Positions 36,338 to 45,033 of a DNA stretch of 56,398 nt are shown piece after piece (position 1 is the first letter of the stretch; every line of letters begins with the position of its first letter). The translations under genes and the position numbers were made by a program. A model generated the notes under the pieces. That model was not told where the DNA came from and searched no databases. It saw only the letters and a list, made by a program, of their open reading frames with translations. The DNA is from Fuerstiella sp. GTDB taxonomy: Bacteria > Planctomycetota > Planctomycetia > Planctomycetales > Planctomycetaceae. Location of the stretch: assembly GCA_029247265.1 (NCBI GenBank), contig JAQWLN010000267.1:1-56398 (forward strand), read 5' to 3'.

Positions 36338-38080
36338 TTAACCATTTTCCGTTTTTTTTTGGGACGAAGTGACAAACACCCCGTCGAACTGAGGGTCCGG
36401 CAGCAGGCAGGGATGTTTGTATTGTTCCGGACTGCCACCGGACTTCCTGAGTCGATTGCCAGCGAACCTGCTCCATGAATCCGCTGAGACGCCTTCGCAC
36501 TGTATCACCGCCAGACGTCCTGTGGCTCGTTTCTCGCTGTATTCGCAGTTCTGCCGACAAAGAGCAGCGTCAACCCGGACTGCGAGCTGGTCCAGGATGG
36601 ACGTTTCCTCAGCTGCAGCCTGTGCCGTCTGAACGAATAAAGTATATCCCGGTGGTTCACCCCATTCCGGCGTCAGCGTGAACTGCTGCAGGGACACCGT
36701 GGTCTGCCGACAAGCCGCGGCGACTGATTCCACGACCTGCGATTCTGAAATCTTTTCACCAGCGATGCTCGACAGGTGCTGGCCCTTGTGACGGAACTCA
36801 AGCAATGGAGTTGTACCGAAGAATCCCGTGCAGCGGACGACGTCAAAGATGTTGTATCGGTACAGCCCAGATGATGTTGTCAGAAGAATGAAGTATTCTA
36901 CGTCACGTTCAAGTTCATGAGCTTCCAATACAACCGGGGCCGTGGAATCAATTTCGTCCACGGGGACAAATTCAAAGAAATGTGATTCGATGTCCAGTAC
37001 ACCGCTCGGCGTATTGTCTTCGAATGGAATCGTCATGCGACCTTCACTGGCGTGCAGACCATGGTCGCGTACGGCAATGTCCCCGAACGTTTCCTGTAAC
37101 CGTGATGCATATGCTCCGGCGCTGCCTCCCGACCAGACAGCAAGGCATTCAAGGTTGGGCCAGCAGTGCACGGGCGATAGGCCACCGAATTCAGACATGA
37201 CCAATTCAAGCCCCGCTGCCCGCGATGGATTGCTTTTCAGAAACGGACGTAATGAAGCTGATTCTACATCAGAAAGTGCGTCATCGGTCAGTGTGCCATC
37301 GTGAATATCTCTGATCAGGCGTGCTGCGTTTTCGTTCGAATACTCCATTAACTGCAACAGCGTACCGGGATTGGCAGTCACAAACATTCCGACGCAGGCA
37401 TCGGCAAATGCGAATCGTGCCGTGACGTATTTTTTGGCGACAGCTTTATCAATCTGAGCCGCCTGTCTCGGTACGGTGTACAGCTTGCGAATTATCGGCT
37501 TCTGCATGGAGGTGACCAGGCCGCTAATATTGCCGCAGGGAGTACCGTCTTCCGCACGGCTGCGACTATGGCTGCTGATGATCTGCACCATGCGAAGCAG
37601 CTTCATTCGTGGATGCGACTGATGAGTCGCGATTCCCCAGTGCTGCCAGCTGCGACGATAGTCGCGGACAAAGTGATCGGTAATCGGAATCAGCTTTGCC
37701 CTGTCGGTCGTGCCGCTGGTCGTGGCATACATCAGCAGCTTATTGCAGCTCCCCAGCAGTGCGTCGTGCGATCCGCGCTGCATCTGCTCAATCCAGGGAC
37801 GAAACAATTCGTAATCAGAAACGGCAATTCGCTTCCGAAAATCGTCCACGTTCAAGTTCGGCGCGATTGAGTGTTCACGCGAGAAACGGCTGTCAGCGTT
37901 GAGACTCAATAATCGCTGCAGCGTCTTTCTTTGTGTGTCTCGGCAAGCGCTACGTGCCGTGCGGAGAAACCGGTCCTTCGCCCGAATCATAGGGCGACGA
38001 AAGACGCTGCCAACAGCAGAACGAATCCTGCTCCTTAGTGAAATTGAGGCCATCGTGGCGGGCTGCAACCGGGAGGCCAT
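36338..38080 (-). CDS. GH3 auxin-responsive-promoter-like acyl-adenylating protein
   Basis: 580 residues, soluble. The fold is the GH3 branch of the adenylate-forming superfamily. The ATP motif is MYATTSGTTDRAKLIPIT near 120, and later there are LECLAVWSGGSAGAY, DHGLHASEGRM and LTTSSGLYRYNIFDVVRC, the hinge and adenylate-binding region. Plant GH3 proteins join amino acids to jasmonate or auxin; bacterial members are largely unassigned and may activate a carboxylic acid for amide formation. The gene starts three bases after the CehA-like stop, so the two are coupled. The last codons run through a nine-A tract (36352-36360 on the plus strand), where slippage would alter the C-terminus. Confidence 0.85.
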   Translation of the reverse strand: MASRLQPATMASISLRSRIRSAVGSVFRRPMIRAKDRFLRTARSACRDTQRKTLQRLLSLNADSRFSREHSIAPNLNVDDFRKRIAVSDYELFRPWIEQMQRGSHDALLGSCNKLLMYATTSGTTDRAKLIPITDHFVRDYRRSWQHWGIATHQSHPRMKLLRMVQIISSHSRSRAEDGTPCGNISGLVTSMQKPIIRKLYTVPRQAAQIDKAVAKKYVTARFAFADACVGMFVTANPGTLLQLMEYSNENAARLIRDIHDGTLTDDALSDVESASLRPFLKSNPSRAAGLELVMSEFGGLSPVHCWPNLECLAVWSGGSAGAYASRLQETFGDIAVRDHGLHASEGRMTIPFEDNTPSGVLDIESHFFEFVPVDEIDSTAPVVLEAHELERDVEYFILLTTSSGLYRYNIFDVVRCTGFFGTTPLLEFRHKGQHLSSIAGEKISESQVVESVAAACRQTTVSLQQFTLTPEWGEPPGYTLFVQTAQAAAEETSILDQLAVRVDAALCRQNCEYSEKRATGRLAVIQCEGVSADSWSRFAGNRLRKSGGSPEQYKHPCLLPDPQFDGVFVTSSQKKTENG

Positions 38081-38083
38081 TGT

Positions 38084-40480
38084 TCAGTCGGATTCTCCGG
38101 CGATTGTGCGGTAGATCGCTTCGGCGTTGTCGTAAGCCGCTTTGGCTGCTTCGCGTTCTTCTTCGCGAATCTGGCCCTTCTTCGAATTCCAGCATGTCTG
38201 CACAGCCTGCACGCACCATTCTGCACTCTTTTTGCTGGCCCGGATGGCGTGATCGCCGACATGAATGAATATCGGGTTGGTGTGGACCGAAGGCAAAATC
38301 CGCACGGCGACCCAGGACGACTTGTCAATTTCGATCGGGATATCAAAGGCCTTGTTGCTGCCGTCTGCCAGCAACGTCTTTGTGGCAACAACCTCGCCGT
38401 TGACAATGACTTCCACCGGCACTTTGCGCGTGTCATTGATGCGGCAGCGTTCAATGTGCCAGTATGGTTTTTCGTCCAGCCGCCGACCGCGAATCTGTCG
38501 CGTTGAATCGGTCTCCTGTGCTTCCAGCAGTGCTGTTGCGTCAAAAGTGACGTTGACGGTTGATGACTGCTTCAGATTAAGCCGGCTGATTCCGGATTCC
38601 GATTGGCTGCCCACTCCGACTCCGTCAACTGCGAAATCCAGGACGTGACTCAGGCCGTCCCCGCAGTAACTTCGTCCATCCTTCAGTCCGTCAACCCAGC
38701 TTTCGTATGTGAGCTCCTGATCGTCGTCCAGTTGCACGTAGATTCTTCCGAGACCAACGCGGTCCCCGTAGATGCACGGAAAATCCGTCTCGCCACTGAT
38801 GCGCGTAGTCATGCCGCAGTTGAGTGTGTGGTACCAGACATTCAGTTCCCAGATCGCGGGAGTGTCGACCGCAGAAATGAAGTCACAGACACCGTGCGGT
38901 GCAGTGACAACAAACTCGTTCGCTCCGATGCCGTCGAATGGAGGCATGGCATAGTCGGGCAGCGTGCTGGCGGCTTTGCCTTTCCAGTCGTTCGGTGCGC
39001 CTCCCCACGGTCGTTTTACGAATTGCCGAGTCCCATTGGGCATCACGTCTGGCAATGCCAAGCCCCATCCACTGTGACTGTAACCCACGACGCCGCCCTG
39101 ATCCTGTCCCCATTTCAGAACAGGCAGAGTCCAGCTGGGCCACTGTTCAAGGCGAGTTGTCCCGGGATAATCGTCTTCGTTCAGTTTCAGCAAACACAGA
39201 TGACCGGCGTGTGACGAAGGGAAGCCGCTGACTTCGACGTCGTACCGCATCAGGTTTCCCGGCCGCGAAAGTTGTGAGACTTGGGCTTCGAAAAATTGTT
39301 TCTGGCTGTACCAGCACGGCCCCCAGCTCAGGACGCACCCGACATTCAGGTCTTCGCCAAGGATGTGCCGCATCATATCTTCGGGCCCGACGCCTTCCGT
39401 CGGACTGTCGTAGTGCGCACAGCCGGCGGCGTGCACGTGATGGTCACCTGAGTACCAATTCCGTTTTGCGACATGAATCCACCGCTGCAACTGAATATCC
39501 AACGAATGCTCTTTTATGTCGGGGACCCTGACGTCCAGTGCGACGGGAAGGTATTCCGGGCCACGGGTCACTGTGATCTCATAATCACCGGGGGGCAGAT
39601 CAACAGACTCTCCGTCATGACGGTAAACCTGGTGGTGAAAGAAGAAATCGGGAGCCAGACGCCTTGCCGGACTGGGGTAGATGCGTCCCTGTCGGTCTTT
39701 GATTACGAACGCCGCAGTTGTGGGATCACCATCGACGTCCTTGACATTCAGCACCACCTTAACGGCCGGCTCGCAGTCAAACAGAATCGGCACGGCGTTG
39801 CGAAAACCGATATCCTGAGTGCCCTGCCCAATGTTGAACGCCAGCGAGCCTTCACGTTTGCCAACGTCTCGGCTGAACAGTAACAGAGGGCGGTATTCGA
39901 CCAGCAACCCCGTCAGTTTTTTCGTCATTGGTTCGCGACTCAACAGCGATACATCCAGCCAGCGATTTGGCACATCGGACGGGTTGACCAGTTTTTCGTC
40001 TGTTCGAGGTTGCTGACGCGTGCCCTTTCCTCTCTGGTACACCGGGGCAGCGTTGGGACTCTCAACCTTAAGCTCCGGATTGATACCGGCTTCGTTGTGT
40101 ACTTTGACCAGAAACGTACGCCAGCCCTGCTGCATCAGTTTCTTTCCGACAGGCCCCTCTTTCACCTTCACGCGACTTTCCGCGTTGATATTGACGGCAG
40201 CCAGGCAGAGCGGATCCAGAAGTTCCTGGATGCGTTTAACGGCTGTACGGTCGTCCTGCTCCTTGAACGCTTCCTTCAACTGAGCCACCACGCCAGGAGC
40301 AAGCGGCGTACCAGAGAACTGCAACGCTTCGATCAGTCGTTGCGTGGCGGCAACCAACGGTTGCCGTTCCACGTCAGACACGACTGCCAGGTCATCGCCC
40401 GACACTCGCGGTGTGGCAGCAACCAGCATCGTAAACAAAACGCCGGTCACGATACTCGGGCAGCCAGCAAGACGTAACAT
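38084..40480 (-). CDS. CehA/McbA-family metallohydrolase (PHP domain)
   Basis: 798 residues with a signal peptide (MLRLAGCPSIVTGVLFTMLVAA). Residues ~30-330 are an all-beta and linker region. The PHP-type metallohydrolase follows: WYSGDHHVHAAGCAHYD gives the first HxH ligands, VLSWGPCWY and VVGYSHSGWGLALPD further ligands, and SGETDFPCIYGDRVGLGR the final acidic site. CehA-type enzymes hydrolyse esters or carbamates, but planctomycete paralogues are exported and uncharacterised. A C-terminal beta domain is present. It is the upstream partner of the GH3-like gene with only three bases between. The pairing of a hydrolase with a putative acyl-adenylating ligase suggests release and then re-use of a carboxylic acid, which is inference. 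Confidence 0.87.
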   Translation of the reverse strand: MLRLAGCPSIVTGVLFTMLVAATPRVSGDDLAVVSDVERQPLVAATQRLIEALQFSGTPLAPGVVAQLKEAFKEQDDRTAVKRIQELLDPLCLAAVNINAESRVKVKEGPVGKKLMQQGWRTFLVKVHNEAGINPELKVESPNAAPVYQRGKGTRQQPRTDEKLVNPSDVPNRWLDVSLLSREPMTKKLTGLLVEYRPLLLFSRDVGKREGSLAFNIGQGTQDIGFRNAVPILFDCEPAVKVVLNVKDVDGDPTTAAFVIKDRQGRIYPSPARRLAPDFFFHHQVYRHDGESVDLPPGDYEITVTRGPEYLPVALDVRVPDIKEHSLDIQLQRWIHVAKRNWYSGDHHVHAAGCAHYDSPTEGVGPEDMMRHILGEDLNVGCVLSWGPCWYSQKQFFEAQVSQLSRPGNLMRYDVEVSGFPSSHAGHLCLLKLNEDDYPGTTRLEQWPSWTLPVLKWGQDQGGVVGYSHSGWGLALPDVMPNGTRQFVKRPWGGAPNDWKGKAASTLPDYAMPPFDGIGANEFVVTAPHGVCDFISAVDTPAIWELNVWYHTLNCGMTTRISGETDFPCIYGDRVGLGRIYVQLDDDQELTYESWVDGLKDGRSYCGDGLSHVLDFAVDGVGVGSQSESGISRLNLKQSSTVNVTFDATALLEAQETDSTRQIRGRRLDEKPYWHIERCRINDTRKVPVEVIVNGEVVATKTLLADGSNKAFDIPIEIDKSSWVAVRILPSVHTNPIFIHVGDHAIRASKKSAEWCVQAVQTCWNSKKGQIREEEREAAKAAYDNAEAIYRTIAGESD

Positions 40481-40717
40481 TTTCGTTTCCCCGCACTCGG
40501 AATCAAGACTACAGCGTATTACGCTGACTTGTGGCCGCGAACAACGTGTTTTGGATGCAAGTGCAATACTTCCACGAGCCTCTAACGTTCACGACAAAAG
40601 GTAAGTGTCCCTATTCGTGACAGGCATTGTGAACGGAATGACGTCCGCGAGCAAACGAGTGGGCGCAAAAAGCCCCCGCCCCTCGGAGTGCCTCAGTCGA
40701 AAACCTGGACTGTCGGC

Positions 40718-41458
40718 CTACGAGTGATCCGTACGGATACGTACCTGCAGAGCCCCCAGCATCTTCGTGATGCGTTCTTCCTTCTGGTTGATGAAGAAGA
40801 CATTCTCCAGCACGATTGCTCGACGCTCCTGACTGGGGTGCAGAACCAAACGACCGGATCGAAGCAGCATGTATTCGAAGATGTCGTTGATTTCTTTGTC
40901 GATACGAAGGTTCGGGGCTGAGAAACGCTCCAGGTCACTCAGAATGCCGTGATGGTGCAGCAGTTCGTTGCCACGCACTTCCCAGTAGTCGAAGCGGCGA
41001 CTGATCATCACGCACGTAAACAGAAACAACATCATCAAGACGTAGAGCATGTAGAATGAAGCGTTGGCCGCCGGGGACACCTTGTGCAGTTGTTTTGTAA
41101 TCCACGGGGCGAACGTCGGGTTCATATCAAACAACATCCAAAGTGTCACGCTGACGGCAACGAAGCCAGAGAACAACACCAACGAGTTCGCGCGAGGAAA
41201 GTCGAATGCGATCACGACGAAATTGACCAAAACTACCAGTAGAAAGATTATGCCCGGAAGTCGTGCATAACTCTGAGCCGAATCGTTGCCATTGACCCAC
41301 ATGAAAATTGCCCCAAACAACGCCGCCAGGACAGTGGGGTATAGAAACACGATCTTGGGATACGACACAAGGAAGACCGGGCCTGGTGTCGCAGGAGCCA
41401 GTGCCGAACTGTCATCGCCGCTGGCAACTTGTGGGGTGTCGGGGGTTTCGTCTGTCAT
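40718..41458 (-). CDS. Membrane protein with bacterial PH-like domain
   Basis: Start set at ATG 41458 (MTDETPDTPQVASGDD), where protein-like composition begins; the frame runs 134 codons further upstream through sequence that looks non-coding. About 246 residues. Four hydrophobic helices are clear: KIVFLYPTVLAALFGAIFMW, LPGIIFLLVVLVNFVVIAF, LVLFSGFVAVSVTLWMLF and ASFYMLYVLMMLFLFTCVMI. A C-terminal domain follows with RFDYWEVRGNELLHHHGIL and RRAIVLENVFFINQKEERI, the beta-strand pattern of the YdbT-type bacterial PH domain. The cytoplasmic domain may bind protein or lipid. No operon partner is close, and the function is unknown. Confidence 0.72.
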   Translation of the reverse strand: MTDETPDTPQVASGDDSSALAPATPGPVFLVSYPKIVFLYPTVLAALFGAIFMWVNGNDSAQSYARLPGIIFLLVVLVNFVVIAFDFPRANSLVLFSGFVAVSVTLWMLFDMNPTFAPWITKQLHKVSPAANASFYMLYVLMMLFLFTCVMISRRFDYWEVRGNELLHHHGILSDLERFSAPNLRIDKEINDIFEYMLLRSGRLVLHPSQERRAIVLENVFFINQKEERITKMLGALQVRIRTDHS

Positions 41459-42215
41459 CTGTTTTTGTTTCTGTGCAATGGGACGAGAGGCTGTGCTGAC
41501 CGGGCGGTGCCGACCGCCAGCGGATTCGAGCTGCCGCTCGGAACAGAAAATTCGAAGGAAATCTGAAATCAGGATCTGGAAGAAAAAAAGTGGCCGAAGC
41601 GACGGAGGCCGTTCAATTCCATGCAATGGCTCCGGTCGTCGACACACTTTATCGACAGACCCTAATAACATCCAGGCAGTCGACGGGGCGCAAGACCCCG
41701 TTGGTCTGCACGCAAAAATGCCGGCTAACCACTGGGCTTGAGGCCGGCAAACGCAGAAATATTCGCCGGGGATCAGACGGATTACATAATTCCCAAAGAA
41801 TTCGCAGCTCTGAAACGACCACAGACGGAGATTCCCAGCCGCGAATGGCAGCCGACACACGCCCGCCGCCCCATAGTGCGAGCTACCAGCGCGCCTGATC
41901 CGGACTCGACTCAGGCCGGCAACTACGCTGCAGACATCCGACCTCGTCGCACGCGACAGATACTCTCGTGTTTGATCATCAAAAATCTTTATGAAGAAAA
42001 TCGTCAGGCCCGAGTTGTGTTTTATCCGATACTCACGCCCTGTTCAGCGTTCAGTCACTGCTTCAGATGAACGCCGTGCGACTGCTGAAAGACAGGGCGG
42101 TTGAAGATGAGACGTGACCAAAACGGTGCGAAGATTGGACAGGCGCGGCCAGAGGCTCGTTCACAATCACAACGTCACACTGACATCAGCGTGGGTTGCG
42201 GGAGCGAACCTGGAT
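41459..42215. other. Gene-poor region with a degenerate palindrome
   Basis: 757 bases without a supportable gene. The open frames on the plus strand at 41590-41898 and 41738-42070 show no domain or ribosome binding site. A hairpin GGGGC-gcaaga-CCCCG around 41684-41702 resembles the inner hairpin of the REP-like elements at 17.6 and 21.2 kb, followed by TAACCACT. Confidence 0.35.
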
Positions 42216-42628
42216 TTACGGTTCCAGCAGTTCGACAATGCCCACGCGCCGCGAATCGCTGCGAATGAGCAGTTGACCGTTCTTGTTGGCCTGCAGCTGC
42301 AACACACCTTCTTTGAGGTCCAGCTGTGTCAGGTCGACAATGTCTGTGGCGGCCTTGATCGAACAGGCACGCACGAGACCGGTCGAATCCACGAGATGCA
42401 GGCTGTTCCCTGATGGGTCGATTGCGAAGGTGTGGAATTCACCTGTCAGCCGCAGAAACGCTTCGTGCACAAGAGCAGTGGGCTGAAGCGTATGGTCCTC
42501 CCGCTCATTCGCCATTTTCGCAGCAGCCAGTGTTCTGAGCTCTGCATAGACAAGCGGCAGTAACCTGCTGACCGGCTTCGATTTGCAGAAGAACTGATTT
42601 GCAGAAGAACTGGCGTAACGTTGGACAT
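42216..42628 (-). pseudogene. Relic of an ECF sigma factor fused to the tail of a WD40-type propeller protein
   Basis: An ATG at 42628 begins [11 protein letters not shown], the standard opening of the planctomycete/acidobacterial ECF sigma family that is often followed by a kinase gene. A perfect 16-base tandem duplication (42580-42611) shifts the frame. After a further small indel the conserved sigma-2 part [20 protein letters not shown] and [18 protein letters not shown] is readable, ending near 42440. There it joins in frame to [20 protein letters not shown] and a final beta-strand region ending in a stop at 42216, a propeller-blade C-terminus. Sigma regions 2.2-4 and everything between are missing. 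The simplest reading is an internal deletion that fused the first gene of a sigma-kinase/WD40 operon to the end of the last. A non-functional relic is most likely. Confidence 0.75.
42580..42611. repeat. Perfect 16-bp tandem duplication
   Basis: GATTTGCAGAAGAACT occurs twice head to tail inside the ECF sigma relic. Its length is not a multiple of three, so it is a frameshifting lesion. Confidence 0.95.
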
Positions 42629-42955
42629 GCCGGGGAAGCGTGACCTGTGCTGCTGCGGGGATTTGGCGGCTTGAAGAGTCAGAATTGTGGCCGCTGCGTC
42701 AGGCAAATGCAAGTCGCAGGCCGATCTGCCCCTGCCCCATGTTCGCTAATCCACCACGTTTGCCGCCCTGCAACAGACGGTTGCCTGCAATGGTGTAGCC
42801 AGTTGGCCGGGGCCGGGGCCGGGAAGAACCTGGACTTTTTAGTGGCCGTACTCAGCAAGCTGTGCACTCACTATATGGAGTTCCTAACTCTTCGCAGTGC
42901 GTGTGTCATATAGCACCGCGTTGAAGGGACGATCTGACGAAGCGACGGCGTTCTA
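42629..42955. other. Intergenic region upstream of the sigma relic
   Basis: 327 bases with no supportable gene. It contains a short G-rich tract GGCCGGGGCCGGGGCCGGG near 42812-42830. With only three runs of three or more G it is weak as a quadruplex candidate. Confidence 0.3.
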
Positions 42956-44686
42956 CTACTGAACCAGCTCTCGCTCGATCGTCCGACACAGAGTGCGGGT
43001 TGAAGACACAGCACCGGTCATCGTGGACTTGGGAAACATCAACTTTGGCACGGAACCCCGTCCCACTCTCTTGTAGAGTTCGACGTGTCGCTTGATGTAT
43101 TCTTCAGCATGCGGTTTGGCCAGCTCTGCGGTCAGTTCCGCCTTGCCGACCAGCTGTTCTGCTTTTTGTCTTGCAGATACGGAACTGCGGCGAGAGCTGC
43201 CAAACAGCCAGTCATGAAAATCCCTGAACTTCGACCGATCCACTCGCCAGACCGCTACGGATATGCGGGCCAGCTCACAGGCATTGGCATGTGACGAAGA
43301 CGTACTGCGTACAGTGTCGTTGCAGGAACCATCCAGCGGAACAGGCAGGGCGATGACGGCCAGATCTTCTCCGTATTCCTTGAAAGCCCCGTCAATGGCG
43401 CGGTGGGTGTTTCGACAGTGCGGACACGTGTAGTCGAACATTTCCACGAAGACATACTTGGCATCAGGGTCACCCAGCAGAGGCCAGTGTCGGGTATCGA
43501 GCCGAAATTTTTTGCCCGACACACTCACCAGGCGAGGCTCCGGCTTCGGTGGAGCCACCGGAATTGGGTCTGTTTTTGCGACTGTATCAGTCGCTGACGA
43601 ATCTTTGTCCTGCTTTGACTCGACGCTGTCTGTCCCCTCATCCGGGGTGGAGTCGGACTGCAAAGTGCCAGCAGAGTAATCCGGGGAAAAGACGATTCTG
43701 CTCAGCATGACAGCCGTGGACGGGGATATAAACAGGTAAGCGGCCGTGGCAACGGAGGTGTTCGATCCGTCTGCGGGATCAGGTTTCCGGACAGGATTCT
43801 GGACAGGTTCACTGACTTCCGAAGTTGTAACGTCGTCGCCCACAGACGGCTTTTCAGAAACATCAACGACTGGCGGTGCGGGATCGACTGCCACTGCCGA
43901 CTCGCCTGCAGGAACGGCAGCTGGTTTATCGAAGTCGATCGGAGGCTCGAAGACATTACCGGCGACGACAGGTTCGTCCGTGACCGGCGGAGCAAACAAA
44001 TTGTCGTCGTCTGCTTCTGGATATGCATCACCAGGTGGAGCGAACTCAATTGCTGTGTCCAGGTCAGCAATATAAGTGTCCGCATTTTCAATGTCGTCGA
44101 ATCGCTCAACGACAAACAGATCCGGTTCTTCACTTGTCACCTGGGCCGTGATCATGACGGCTACCGCCGCAATGCTGGCGATAGACCACGCTGACGTCTG
44201 CCAGTTACCGAGAGGACGTTTCCACAGGATGATTCCGGCAAGAATCAGTCCACAGCTGTGAGCCCCCAAGCAGTAAGCACACAAGTGTTCCAGTTCGAAG
44301 ACCTGTACGTTGATAAACCACAGCGCTGACAGAGCGGCGGCGATTGCTCCAAAGGTCAGAACCGACCATCCGGCACGCAGCAGCTTCGCGGGCGTGTCAC
44401 GTCGAAAGAACGCAAGAACGGCCAGCAGAGTCAGGTACAGAGCAACGGCCGGGACACTGACAGGAAGCCCAAAGACCTTGGCGTATTTGCTGGTCAGTAC
44501 GTGACCACAATCAAATACTTCTCCACCACCACAGCCATAAACGGGAATTGCATTCAATGCGGTCCACGCAAGATACCCGCTGATTGTCAGTGCTGTGATA
44601 CACAGAATACGAAACGTCCACAACAACTTCCCGGATGGAAGCAGTCCGTTGGACAACGAATGATTCTGGCTGGCTGGGGTTGTCAC
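42956..44686 (-). CDS. VKOR-DsbA fusion: self-contained disulfide-forming system
   Basis: 576 residues from GTG 44686. The N-terminal ~185 residues are a vitamin K epoxide reductase domain with four to five helices, loop cysteines C52 and C60 and the quinone-proximal CAYC (C136, C139). A linker of about 180 residues follows, rich in Asp, Pro, Ser and Val and likely disordered, with a short hydrophobic stretch near 310. The C-terminal thioredoxin-like DsbA domain has FDYTCPHC (421-424) and the cis-proline segment SVPKLMF. In known VKOR-Trx fusions, electrons go from substrate cysteines to the Trx domain, then VKOR, then quinone. The linker here is unusually long and acidic. It stands alone on the minus strand. 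Confidence 0.9.
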   Translation of the reverse strand: MTTPASQNHSLSNGLLPSGKLLWTFRILCITALTISGYLAWTALNAIPVYGCGGGEVFDCGHVLTSKYAKVFGLPVSVPAVALYLTLLAVLAFFRRDTPAKLLRAGWSVLTFGAIAAALSALWFINVQVFELEHLCAYCLGAHSCGLILAGIILWKRPLGNWQTSAWSIASIAAVAVMITAQVTSEEPDLFVVERFDDIENADTYIADLDTAIEFAPPGDAYPEADDDNLFAPPVTDEPVVAGNVFEPPIDFDKPAAVPAGESAVAVDPAPPVVDVSEKPSVGDDVTTSEVSEPVQNPVRKPDPADGSNTSVATAAYLFISPSTAVMLSRIVFSPDYSAGTLQSDSTPDEGTDSVESKQDKDSSATDTVAKTDPIPVAPPKPEPRLVSVSGKKFRLDTRHWPLLGDPDAKYVFVEMFDYTCPHCRNTHRAIDGAFKEYGEDLAVIALPVPLDGSCNDTVRSTSSSHANACELARISVAVWRVDRSKFRDFHDWLFGSSRRSSVSARQKAEQLVGKAELTAELAKPHAEEYIKRHVELYKRVGRGSVPKLMFPKSTMTGAVSSTRTLCRTIERELVQ

Positions 44687-45033
44687 AGCAAAATCTCCCG
44701 AAGTGGGGGGCTTGGGACCTGTTCCTGACAGACGTTAGAGTCCACGTGGACTCAGCGTCCGTGCATATCCTGAATGTTCTCCTCAATTAACTTAGCCGCT
44801 TTTTCACCAGCGGTGGCCACGCGAGATGCAAGATTCCTGTATATATTAGTGGAATAAAAGACCTGGGAGTCAAGAATTACCTAGCTTAATTAACCCGCAC
44901 TCAACAAATCATCGGATAAATCGTGACCGTTATCAACAACCCGCCAGAAGTCTTCGCGATGAACAGTTTCCGCTAAAGTCGTATTACTGCCTGTTCTACG
45001 CGGCGTCCCCGTCTTGTTGGGTTTTCGGGAGTT
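44687..45033. promoter_or_regulatory. Divergent intergenic region with an AT-rich core
   Basis: 347 bases between two divergent genes. Bases ~44835-44895 (GTATATATTAGTGGAATAAA and onward) are much richer in A and T than the rest of the window and may contain the promoters, but no exact box can be named. Confidence 0.4.

Noticed and set aside
40655-40700. Terminator for the PH-like membrane protein gene
   Set aside because: The GGGC/GCCC stem is short and the T run lies inside the loop, not after it.
42812-42830. G-quadruplex candidate GGCCGGGGCCGGGGCCGGG
   Set aside because: Only three runs of at least three G are present, and it is self-complementary with its C pairs.
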